From Ustilago trichophora (Eukaryota; Basidiomycota; Ustilaginomycetes; Ustilaginales; Ustilaginaceae), in NCBI GenBank assembly GCA_900323505.1, contig OOIN01000005.1, positions 1-64,000 of the forward strand: 64,000 nucleotides of DNA, in the 5' to 3' direction. Below, piece after piece: positions 49,496 to 58,704 of this stretch. A model generated the notes under the pieces. That model did not search any database and was not told where the DNA came from. It worked only from the letters and a program-made list of their open reading frames with translations. Within the stretch, counting starts at the first letter, position 1, and each line of letters opens with the position of its first letter. Both the position numbers and the translations under genes were made by a program.

Positions 49496-50359
49496 GGTGA
49501 CTTGAATGACTAGGTGACAGAGGAGAATGGTGGTTGGGAGATACGAGGCGATAGGGAGAGTTGGAAGGGCAGTGACAAGCCTATTGGACGGCGCAAATGT
49601 TACCTCACCACGAGGACTGTCGAGCATTGCTGTTTGTTTTCTTTCCTCTCACCTGTTGGGTGGAGGGGATTCGAAATTTGGCCACGCTCAGCAGCCACTT
49701 TCCGGGAAATTTTCGATAAAATCGAGAAGCTGTGTACTGTCACAGAAAACCGACTCCCGAAGCATCTGACACGACCCTTTCTGACAAATCAAGTCCATCT
49801 GAAGCCATCACCAATGATGCTTGAAGCTTTCTTCGGATTCGAGTGCTCAAGAACTGGAGGACAACACACATACGAAACGGATTCTTAGACAGTGAACCTA
49901 GTTCATTGAGAGCGAACCTGCAGAGGTTGGAAGAGCAAGAGCAGGAGGCAAGTCAAACATTGAGATATCAACTGAAAGATGATGTCAAAATTTGTTGAAT
50001 CGGGCAAGATGTGACATTTTGACGCGCCTTCCGTGTTAGACCTTACAGAGTGTCAATGGGAGTGCAGAAATAGGACACAAGCCAAGGAAGAGTAAAACAC
50101 GGCCTGTACTCTGATTGTCTTGGCCCGACAAGCTTTAGCATGTTTTGTGTGGCTTTTGTGTTCCTCGCGAGGGCATTTTCATGTGGTTGCGATGCGAGGC
50201 TGTCTGTTTGTAGCGGAGCGGCTCGTCGAAAGGCGGAAAAGCGCAGACCATCGATGCTCGAGAAGAGCAATTGTGGTGTTGCAGCTGCACGTTAAGATCG
50301 GGAGTCGAATCCGAGGTGCGCATGGCCATGACTGGTAGGTAGCAAGTTGCCGTAACGCA

Positions 50360-50389
50360 CAGTACAGTACAGTACAGTACAGTACACAG
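50360..50389. repeat. CAGTA pentamer array in the CYC3/kinase gap
   Basis: Five CAGTA units followed by CACAG, the same unit as the 19102 array read on the other strand. GTAC recurs every 5 bp. It lies about 865 bp from the CYC3 ATG and 1.37 kb from the kinase ATG. Confidence 0.95.
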
Positions 50390-50938
50390 AGGGGAGTGCT
50401 GCTCTGATACCCGAAAATGACTCAACTCTCGAAAATGTCTCAGGGTTTTGGTACAGCCGAACGAAGCAATCTGCAACCGATGCTACCCTACTCTGTGTGT
50501 AACGCTAGTATAGACGTCTCTGTCTCTCTCTCTCTCTTTTTTCTTTTCTTTTCTGTTTTCCCTGCTATCGAGTCGAACCCTGTCGAAAAGAGGTTGTTTT
50601 GGAGGAGCGCGCATGAGTGACGACTTTTTGAGCTCTGATTTAGCCTCCTGTTTCGCCATCCTACAGAGTATGTGCGATTGCATCAAGCACTTGCTTCATT
50701 ACAGGTGTACTGTACTTACAGCTTAGTGCGGCCACAACGGCGGTAACGACATTTGACGGTGGCAGTGGCAGCTGATAGCTTGGCGCCTATTTCTCGTCCC
50801 TTTAACCAAGAGATAGCAAGTCTTCGGAAAGCAACGTCAGGACGAGAGAGATCTGAACGTCAGTTGCATACGCCCGCCCTATCTCTTTCTCTTGCTTTCC
50901 TGCAGCTCAGAACAGTAACAAAAATGCACAGCGCGCCC

Positions 50939-50995
50939 TTTTTTTTTCTTTTTTTTTTTTTCTTTTCTTTTTTTTTCTCTTCTTTTTTTGTGACG
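50939..50995. repeat. T-rich simple-sequence tract
   Basis: About 57 bases of almost pure T with scattered C, on the kinase side of the gap. Probably a nucleosome-depleted promoter element; that is inference. Confidence 0.8.
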
Positions 50996-51761
50996 ACAAT
51001 TCAGGGCAGCAGCCTGCCACGCTCAACTCGCCTCGAGCTTGTTGCAGTGTGTGGCTTGCAGCTGCAGTGAGGGGGAAACACTCTGCAAAGGATCACATCT
51101 GTGCACGCTCAGTCACCTCTTCCTCGTCCGCTTTCCGAGGCAAGCGAGCCCTTTCTATTTGGCTTTTCCCCAGTTGCAACTACTGCAGACTGCACCCCTC
51201 TGCTACCTGTGTATTTCTGGCTTTGCTTGTGTTCCGTTTTCATTCGACTCTTCCAGCTCCTTTGCTCAACCACACGACCATCATCCTGTCTCTCTTTCAC
51301 ACACATACACACACACGTAGCTTCACCTCGAACATCACAACCATCACAACCATCACGATCCACTCGATCAGTAGGTCATCACACTTCCATCTCGATACGA
51401 GCACGAGCCGTTGCAACCACATTCACCACCATCTCGCAGCTAGGACCTCAGTCACTCTAGCACTGGTCACATCCTGGACCTGGACCCTGTTTTCGTCTCC
51501 TACACTAATCTCGCCGCGATCAGACTGAACTACGCCAGCATCATCAGCACAAAAGAAAGCAGTATTACCTTGGTCCATCACCGCTCGGCAACCCCTCATT
51601 TGCTCGTGTCGTACAGCACCAACCATGCAGCTTCTACGCTGAACCTACCATCGATTCTGCCGCTGTGTACGCCTTGGTGCAGCAGGTCCTAAGATCTGCC
51701 GGAGCAAGGTCTCATCTCAAGCGTAGCCTTGCCGACTTCACGAGTCCAGCTGACCGCAAGC

Positions 51762-54700
51762 ATGGCATCAAACAGCACAGCCCACGGCGATGCTGTCGGT
51801 TCATCGCCAATTTCCGCCTCATCATCTGCTCTTTCCATCGCCACTGGCACAGCACCCGCCTCATTGCAACCTGACCCAGCCCCACCATCGACAGCAGACG
51901 GTCCGGCTTGTGGAACCTCTTCCACCGACTCGAGCGTATCTACATCCAGCCCCGCCTATCCCTCTCTCAGCTTAGCCATGGCTGGCCATGTTCTTGGAGC
52001 TGCTGGTACACGTTCTTCTGGTGCAGCTGCTTCGGCTCCTCATGATGCTTCCGATGCCACCTTGTCTCCCGCTCAGCTCTACAGCTCGCCTGCATTACCA
52101 TCCGACACCAAGCAGCTCGCTCATCCTGTTCTGATTGCACCAGGCCATGACTCGAATCCTCAAGGCTCAGCTCAGAGCGCCGCTTCGCCTGCTCTTCTTG
52201 CCGTTGAAGATGCCGCCAGCCGCTCTGCCTCTGCCTCGCCCTCCATCATCTCTGGATCTTCCACTCCCGCCCGTACAGCCATCAATGAGCTTCACCTGTA
52301 TGCCCAGCAGATTCAGCAACAGCTCCTCAATCAGCACATTCACCACCAGCTCCACGGCAACAGAGGCAAAATACCTCCAGCAGAGGCCCAACAACATGCT
52401 CAACTTGCCTCAGCTAGCGCCAGTACCTACAATTCGCCTCCAGACTCGGGCCGTTCATCACCAAATCCGAATGGCTCGACGCGTTCGCAGCGTACTCCGC
52501 ATGTCCTCGAAACCCATCGTCTCGATATTCAAACGCACACCAGTGGCCGTCGCATGGTCAACCAGTATCTCATCGAAGGCGAACTTGGTCGTGGTGTCCA
52601 CGGCAAGGTTCGCCTGGCACGCGACCTCGAGACCGGCGAGCGCGTGGCTGTAAAGATTGTGGAACGAGAAGCTCGCAAACGTCTCGGTGCAGGACTCGGT
52701 CTACTCAACCGTAATCGTAACAAGGATTCGCTTCGACTATCTGGTGCGGCACTTGATCCATCGCCCTCCGACAACCAATCTGTTGAGCATCTCAAAAACG
52801 CTCACGAGCACAAGCAGTCGCAGCCTGACACCGACTCTCCACAGGATGACACAGGCTCTGCATCCACCACGGTCAAAGGCGTGGTCAGCACGCCTTCCAC
52901 CCAATTCGCTCCTCTGCCTAGCGTACCCCGCTCTCCTTCTGCTTCTGCCCTCGGTCTCCAAGCTCGCTGGGGACAGTCTGAGAAAGACGCCGAGCGCCGT
53001 CGCGAGAAGGAGCGCGAGAAAGCCCGCAAGGCGCTCCTTTGGACAACAGACCAAAAGGTGCGACGCGAGATCGCCATCATGAAAAAGTGCAGCCACGACA
53101 ATGTTGTTCAGCTCAAGGAGGTCATCGACGATCCACAAAGCAAAAAGATCTTTATGGTGCTTGAATACATGGAAGGAGGTGAAGTCACGTGGAAAGACGA
53201 TCAAGGTCAGCCCACTTTGACTGTGGACGAGGCGCGCAGCATCCTCCGCGACGTCGTCTGCGGTCTCGAATACCTCCACTACCAAGGCATCATCCACCGC
53301 GACATCAAGCCAGCCAACTTGCTTTGGGATAAAGATCGCAGAGTCAAGATCTCCGACTTTGGTGTTTCCCACTTCAGCTACGCCATGATGATTGCCAATG
53401 ATCATGCAGCAGCACTGGCTAACGCCACCGCATCTTCCTCCGCCTCTTCCTCTTCCACCAAGCTCGCACCGCCGACCGGCTCTACATCCGATCCGAGCCT
53501 CGTGGATGATCGCGAACTTGCCAAGACCGCCGGCAGCCCAGCCTTCTTTGCGCCCGAGCTTTGCATGTCTTCCTTCTCCTCGGCGTCTCCGTCGATCGAC
53601 CCGAAGGGCGCTGCGAACGGCATGTCTCTAGCTGACACTGCCGAAGCAAGGGTCCCGACGGCACGACCCAAGGTCACAAAGGCGATTGACGTGTGGGCAC
53701 TAGGCGTCACCCTCTACTGCCTCTTGTTTGGCACCACGCCTTTTACTGCCGAGTCCGAGTATGCGCTGTTTGCCGTCATTCCCAGCACCGACTATTCGAT
53801 TCCCACCTTCATGGGCGCAGACCAAGTTCGCGTGGGGCCCAGGAAGCCCAGATGGCATTCGCACTCCCAGTGGACCGACGAAGAAGCCGATGCCCAGCCA
53901 GCAAGCCCTTCTGAACTCTGTCCCGATGCGGACCCGGAAGATCTCAGCGAAGACGCCAAACAGCTGCGGGATCTGTTGGACCATTTGCTCGAAAAGGATC
54001 CGGCCAAGCGAATCACGCTCGAAGACGTCAAGAAACACCCGTGGGTCACGCGAGGCTTGCAAGATGCCCCCGCTTGGCTCTCCGAGACCGATCCTCAGCA
54101 CATGCCCTTTGTCGAGATCTCGCATGCCGACGTCGAAGATGCCTTGACAGGCTTTTCCAAGCTCAAGCAGCGCGTCAAGAGATGGCAGTCCAAGCTGCTC
54201 GACTCGTTCTCAGGAGGTCGGAGACGCAGCAAGTCGGTCAATCACTCCTCTGCAGCCTCCTCCTTCCACGCGGATGCCTACACCGACTCTGGTAGCAGTT
54301 CGCCGCATCAGAGCCGTCGGGCAGACAATGCAGTCTCGACTCCCGTGACGCCCTTCGACTCTTCAAGTCAATCTGGCCCCTCCACGTCTTCGGTGAGGAC
54401 TCCGCGCACACCACTCAAAGGCCATGCCTTCTTCTCGCGCCAGAAAAGCGGCAACTCTGTCGGTCGACGTGATGGCACCACCACTCTTCGCGCTCTCACC
54501 GCTGCGCATCGCACCGACGAAACCGATTCTGTGGCATCAGGCTCACCGCGGATGAAGGGCGCAGAGTCTACTACCAAGTCCGGCACATCGCAAACGCTCC
54601 CCTCGCTTCGGACGTCTCCTCAGACCTTTGCGGAAAGCGTGGCAGAAGCACAGACCCGCGCCTCGACCTTTTCGCCCATGCTTCCGCCCCCGGTACTGAT

Positions 54701-56489
54701 TGGCGGAGCAGATCACGACACCATGAAGCCACCAGGCATGGCTGCACACCGAAGAGCTTCAGCTCAGTCGACGAGTAGTGCTGGTCTCCGTCCTGATCCT
54801 GGCCCTGAGATTCCGCAACGAACCTCGTCCGACACGCACGGTGCAGCGCGTCGCGTAAGTGCTACCTCGATGTCGCCATCACGCCAAGCATCGTCTCCAC
54901 AGATGCCCACACTTCATCGGATGATCAGTCGACAAAGATCTGACAGCAACGGCTCGCATCCTCAGCGTGCTGCTTCACCCAGACGCTCTATCGACTCTGA
55001 AGGCCGATCATCCGCCTTGAGCATCTCACAGACGTCTCGTGTCTCGGGACGCCATCGACTTGGGGATTTCCTGCGCGGTAGCTGGCTCATGACTGGCAGC
55101 GATGAACGCAATCGAAGCTCATCACGACCTAGCACCCGGGGCTCGCGTGAGGCACCTCCCTTTTCGTCGAGCGTTGGCAGCACGAGCCTCGCCAGGCGAA
55201 ACGGCAGCATTCGAAGCACCACCAGTAGCCTCAAGCCAGACGCTGCAGTCGATAGTGCCTTGGGTCCCCTTTTTGTCGACACTCAAGGCGCGATCCAGCA
55301 GACGTCCGTCCGCGCTGACTCAGGGACGCCTACCAGCGCGCCAGTCCTCGGCAGCAACAGCAGTAGTGCCATCACCGGTGTGCCAAGCCTGTCCACCGAG
55401 TTACTCAGTCAACCTGTTGAAAGCGCTAGTTTTACTCGGAGTGCTTTCGGCGCCGCAAGCCAGCCCTCTTCGCCGCTCTCCACCTCTGATGCTACCCAGC
55501 CTTTTGCCTTTGACGCGTTTGGACGCCGTCGCCACGTTGCCGTGCCTGTGGACAGCCTTGATCTGGACAACGACGATGTCGACCTTGAGCTCGAGCTTTC
55601 GGACGACGATCTTTCGGACGACCTCCACGGTGCTGGTAACGTAGCGCAGGGGCCGATGCTTGTCAACTTGGGTCATGGCTGGACGGCGCGAAACGACGAC
55701 GGCGCTGGTGATGGAGGTGCTGCTTTCCTCCCAGAGGCATACGGTCGCAAAGGCTCGAGTGGCAGCGATAGCTCCAACGACATTCTCACGCCCTCTGTTG
55801 AAGGTGGCTACAACGTCTTTAAGCCACCATATCAGCACATCCTATCTCCTCCTGAGTCTTCAAACTTGCCAAACGAGACAGCTGCAAGCGCTGGACACGT
55901 TCGCAGTGTGGTTTCAAAGCGGCACGAGGTGGACGGCGGCGAGGGCGTCGACCTGGGTGCTGCGGCACCGAGTTGCCAGACGTTTGCGATGGACCCCACC
56001 CTCTCGACCGAAGCTGAAGCGCTTCGCAAGGCCGAAGTGAGTGAGCTTCATGTCAGTCTTGCTGATGTGTCCGGCGCGGTGGCAGGCACAACGTCAAGGG
56101 ATGAGACAACACCCATCAGTTCTGGTAGCGTGACGCGATCTGCGTCTCATCGGCAGCATGGCTCCGACGAGTCTTCTCAAGCTCCCTCGGCAGCTGACAC
56201 GCAAGCGACTCGTCCAGACTTCGATGAGATCCAATCTCCAGGGCTAGACAGAAAGCCCGGAACTGCCATTGCAGACCCAGTCGTGACCATCATCAGCAAC
56301 TCTGCGGCGGAAGAGTCGCAATTTGCAGATGCCGAAGAAGATGCGTCCAAGCAGACTGCGACAGCTTTGATGCCGTTGTCAACAGCGTTGCTCGAGGAGG
56401 AAGACGAGGACAGCGACGGACCTGTCAGTTTCCAGGCCCGCCGCAAGAGGTCGACCCGCTTCCGCACCACCCCGGCTTCGGCTGCATGA
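51762..56489 (+). CDS. Ssp1/CaMKK-like serine/threonine kinase (SNF1-activating class)
   Basis: 1,575 residues from ATG 51762 (MASNSTAHG). The kinase domain spans about 265-790: glycine loop ELGRGVHGKVRLA (from Glu274), VAVK lysine Lys298, helix-C Glu436 in VRREIAIMKK, HRDIKPAN (Asp514), DFG (Asp532), KTAGSPAFFAPELC activation segment and DVWALGVTLYCLLFG. The GVHGKVRLA and EYMEGGEVTWKDD wording matches fungal Ssp1/Sak1/Tos3 kinases, which phosphorylate the AMPK/SNF1 T-loop. Between the VAVK lysine and helix C about 138 residues intervene, against the usual 20, and the activation segment also has Ser/Ala-rich insertions. A disordered 780-residue tail follows, with a basic patch (RRRSKSVNHSS) and an acidic end. 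Single exon. Confidence 0.9.
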   Translation: MASNSTAHGDAVGSSPISASSSALSIATGTAPASLQPDPAPPSTADGPACGTSSTDSSVSTSSPAYPSLSLAMAGHVLGAAGTRSSGAAASAPHDASDATLSPAQLYSSPALPSDTKQLAHPVLIAPGHDSNPQGSAQSAASPALLAVEDAASRSASASPSIISGSSTPARTAINELHLYAQQIQQQLLNQHIHHQLHGNRGKIPPAEAQQHAQLASASASTYNSPPDSGRSSPNPNGSTRSQRTPHVLETHRLDIQTHTSGRRMVNQYLIEGELGRGVHGKVRLARDLETGERVAVKIVEREARKRLGAGLGLLNRNRNKDSLRLSGAALDPSPSDNQSVEHLKNAHEHKQSQPDTDSPQDDTGSASTTVKGVVSTPSTQFAPLPSVPRSPSASALGLQARWGQSEKDAERRREKEREKARKALLWTTDQKVRREIAIMKKCSHDNVVQLKEVIDDPQSKKIFMVLEYMEGGEVTWKDDQGQPTLTVDEARSILRDVVCGLEYLHYQGIIHRDIKPANLLWDKDRRVKISDFGVSHFSYAMMIANDHAAALANATASSSASSSSTKLAPPTGSTSDPSLVDDRELAKTAGSPAFFAPELCMSSFSSASPSIDPKGAANGMSLADTAEARVPTARPKVTKAIDVWALGVTLYCLLFGTTPFTAESEYALFAVIPSTDYSIPTFMGADQVRVGPRKPRWHSHSQWTDEEADAQPASPSELCPDADPEDLSEDAKQLRDLLDHLLEKDPAKRITLEDVKKHPWVTRGLQDAPAWLSETDPQHMPFVEISHADVEDALTGFSKLKQRVKRWQSKLLDSFSGGRRRSKSVNHSSAASSFHADAYTDSGSSSPHQSRRADNAVSTPVTPFDSSSQSGPSTSSVRTPRTPLKGHAFFSRQKSGNSVGRRDGTTTLRALTAAHRTDETDSVASGSPRMKGAESTTKSGTSQTLPSLRTSPQTFAESVAEAQTRASTFSPMLPPPVLIGGADHDTMKPPGMAAHRRASAQSTSSAGLRPDPGPEIPQRTSSDTHGAARRVSATSMSPSRQASSPQMPTLHRMISRQRSDSNGSHPQRAASPRRSIDSEGRSSALSISQTSRVSGRHRLGDFLRGSWLMTGSDERNRSSSRPSTRGSREAPPFSSSVGSTSLARRNGSIRSTTSSLKPDAAVDSALGPLFVDTQGAIQQTSVRADSGTPTSAPVLGSNSSSAITGVPSLSTELLSQPVESASFTRSAFGAASQPSSPLSTSDATQPFAFDAFGRRRHVAVPVDSLDLDNDDVDLELELSDDDLSDDLHGAGNVAQGPMLVNLGHGWTARNDDGAGDGGAAFLPEAYGRKGSSGSDSSNDILTPSVEGGYNVFKPPYQHILSPPESSNLPNETAASAGHVRSVVSKRHEVDGGEGVDLGAAAPSCQTFAMDPTLSTEAEALRKAEVSELHVSLADVSGAVAGTTSRDETTPISSGSVTRSASHRQHGSDESSQAPSAADTQATRPDFDEIQSPGLDRKPGTAIADPVVTIISNSAAEESQFADAEEDASKQTATALMPLSTALLEEEDEDSDGPVSFQARRKRSTRFRTTPASAA

Positions 56490-57031
56490 AGGAATCCACG
56501 TCATTTTCAAGTATAACCATCGCAACCGAGACCTCTACAACATACTTGATCGAAACAGCTCCATTCCGACAAGCATTGTACTTTGTATCCAGACCGCCAC
56601 CTTCTCTTGCATCTATCAATATACCTCCTTCTGTACGATGATTCTGGGTGACAGAGGCATGGATTCCAAGTCGCATGTTGAAGACCTGGTGTGTCACGTG
56701 CCCTGTACTTGGCAACAGCATGATGCTTTGCCTCACGAGGGTTCTCTTTTCGTGCCGACCTCAGTCTTGTGGAGCTTTTGAGTCGACATCTGTTTGCAAG
56801 CCCAGCGAAAGCAAAGGCATCAAGTCAAAGGCATTTGGTAAACCTTGCGGTTTCAGCAAAAGACGCGGCATGAGTTACACAGGGCTTCGTACGAAACGAT
56901 CACAATGCGTGTTTGTTTCAATCAAGCACGCAGGCACATTTCAGAACAAGTGCGATGATATGATCGCAATCACGAGAAAGTCTGGGCGTCGAGCGTGTAG
57001 GAAGGAACCGATCGGAATTGCAAGTGGTGCT
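56490..57031. other. Convergent gap, kinase / RSA3
   Basis: 542 bp between two gene 3' ends. Nothing recognised beyond presumed 3' untranslated sequence. Confidence 0.5.
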
Positions 57032-58039
57032 CTAGCGGAGGTTTGAGGCCAGCGCCAATTCGTCCAATATGCCCTGATCTGCGATACCGGTTCGGCTCGA
57101 GGCCTGTTGGTGGGAAGCCGGAGAAGAGAAGAGTTCCGAGCCAGATGCAAGAGCATCGATGAAGAGCGGGAGCCTGGTTCCACCATCTGCGCCCAGTGTT
57201 GGTTCGCGCTGCGATGAAGAATGTACCAAGTCAAAGAGACGGAAAAAAGTCAGTGAGAGAACATGGGTGTGAGAAGATTGTGTTTGTGGTCGACTTACCG
57301 TGCGAATGGTATCCAGCTCATCGCCAAACTCATCTGCAACTGCTCTGAGCCAAAGAGAACGGAAAGCCTGTTGCCGACGCTCCCGTTGAGCCTGTGACGG
57401 CTGCGATGTCGAATTTTTGCCGGTGCTGGCTGCTCTGAGTGCGGAAGACGAGGCCGTCTTTGCATCAACAATGCGCCGCAGATGTTGAGGCAGTCGTGGC
57501 TCTTCTGGCTCCAGGGCTTTCAAGGCACGTTTTTGGTGATCCGGATGCGTTTTGACTTGCTTGCTTTCTGTTGCATGCTGATCAGGCTCGGGGGTGAGTC
57601 TGAAGACGTGTTGCCGCTTGCCTGAGGAAGACGAAGCTCGGTGATCTTGCGACTCGACTGGAGCTGTGGTACGTCGCCTGGTGGAGCGCCTACGCTTCTG
57701 AAGAGAGTCGTAGTCAGGGTCATCTGATTCTGATGATGACGATGAGGACTCGGACGAGGAGCTGGAAGAGGAGGAGGAAGACGAAGACGACGACGAGGAA
57801 GAAGAGGAAGAAGATGAGGACGAGGAAGAGGATGACACGGATACTCGATGCTTTATCGCCGGCTTCACAGGTTGCGCTTGTTGCTCTTCAGTATCAGAAT
57901 CATCACTGCTTGATGAGGAGGAAGACGAGGAAGAATCCGAATCATCTTCGGACGAAACAGCGAGGGTCCTTGTCTTCCTCTGTCGCTTACGACGAGGCCT
58001 AGAGGCTGCGTTGCCTCCCTTTGATCTTGCTACCGCCAT
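57032..58039 (-). CDS. RSA3: Ribosome assembly protein Rsa3 (two exons, poly-Ser tract)
   Basis: Spliced model: complement of 57032-57208 and 57299-58039, 305 residues. The N-terminus is basic (RPRRKRQRKTR), followed by long serine runs broken by Asp/Glu (encoded about 57725-57955), then the conserved C-terminal Rsa3 domain: FRSLWLRAVADEFGDELDTIRT joined to REPTLGADGGTRLPLFIDALASGSELF. The 90-bp intron (57209-57298, GTAAGT...TCGCAG with CACTGAC branch) contains no stop and is a multiple of three, so retention would add 30 residues in the middle of the domain; the family alignment favours removal. Rsa3 acts in nucleolar 60S subunit assembly. It shares a divergent promoter with MCM2. Confidence 0.85.
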   Translation of the reverse strand: MAVARSKGGNAASRPRRKRQRKTRTLAVSSEDDSDSSSSSSSSSSDDSDTEEQQAQPVKPAIKHRVSVSSSSSSSSSSSSSSSSSSSSSSSSSSSSESSSSSSESDDPDYDSLQKRRRSTRRRTTAPVESQDHRASSSSGKRQHVFRLTPEPDQHATESKQVKTHPDHQKRALKALEPEEPRLPQHLRRIVDAKTASSSALRAASTGKNSTSQPSQAQRERRQQAFRSLWLRAVADEFGDELDTIRTVSRPQTQSSHTHVLSLTFFRLFDLVHSSSQREPTLGADGGTRLPLFIDALASGSELFSSPASHQQASSRTGIADQGILDELALASNLR

Positions 58040-58704
58040 TGTTTTGTGAATTGAGCTTGACTGTGGAGAGCGAGTTGCAATGGTCGAGGCAAGGTACCGG
58101 TTCTGGAAGTGCGTTGAACGTCGAGGAAGAGCGTTCTGCAAGTGGAGCAGCACCAAAACTGAACTTTTTAAGGAAGCTGTGTCCGAAATCCGAGCCAAGA
58201 ACCACTCGCACGAATTATGGTCGCGTCAGAAAATCGGGAACGCGACTCAAGTCATTTACGCGTTACAGGCGTTTGCGACGTGTAAATGAGGTTCGTGTCG
58301 CAGCTTTGTCTGATTTTCCGCGCGCAGAAAAGCAAGGAGATCCAGAGAGAGGTCCAGTACAGTACTGTACAGTACAGGTAGCGTTTGTGTTGTTTGGCGA
58401 GGCTCAGGGTGTTGTTGACTGGGCAGTCAAGCAGTCTTGTCGCGTTCCAAATCCGCAAAAATAACCAACACCCTTCTGCTCGCACAGAAAGTCAAGCATT
58501 CATCATCGTCTTCCACATTTGCTCCCTCCATCCATCTCAACCTCCCATTCGCACTCCATCAAGATTCTCTTCGGTTATTTTTGCATTGTTTGACGTGCCC
58601 GGCGTCTCTTCTACAAGTCTCCTGCGGACTACATACGGTTCATTGAATCACCTCGAATCAGGAGGCGACGCAAGTTGACGTAACATTCCATATCAACGCC
58701 CATC
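58040..58704. promoter_or_regulatory. Divergent promoter, RSA3 / MCM2
   Basis: 665 bp between outward-facing starts. Three MBF/MCB-type elements lie within 43 bp: ACGCGA on the minus strand at 58221-58226, ACGCGA at 58240-58245 and ACGCGT at 58258-58263. The TAC(T/A)G array follows about 90 bp later. This is the pattern expected for G1/S control of MCM2; functional assignment is inference. Confidence 0.7.
58355..58377. repeat. TAC(T/A)G array with palindromic core in the RSA3/MCM2 promoter
   Basis: CAGTA, CAGTA, CTGTA, CAGTA, CAG. The central GTACAGTACTGTAC (58357-58370) is a perfect 14-bp palindrome. It is 316 bp from the RSA3 ATG and 328 bp from the MCM2 ATG, almost exactly midway. Confidence 0.95.

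Larger units (their letters stand above)
49496..51761. promoter_or_regulatory. Divergent gap, CYC3 / Ssp1-like kinase
   Basis: 2.27 kb. It holds the CAGTA array at 50360-50389, a further GTACTGTAC at 50707-50715, CT-rich runs near 50517-50555 and 50939-50995, and a pyrimidine- and CA-rich stretch (about 51100-51480) likely belonging to the kinase leader. Short open frames only; I see no gene. Confidence 0.55.

Noticed and set aside
50281..50320. Possible tRNA T-arm (TCGGGAGTCGAATCCGA)
   Set aside because: The loop does not match TTCRANN and no acceptor, D or anticodon arms could be assembled around it.
57209..57298. Reading RSA3 straight through as one exon
   Set aside because: The segment has a perfect GTAAGT donor, a CTGAC branch site and a CAG acceptor, and its removal restores the Rsa3 domain.
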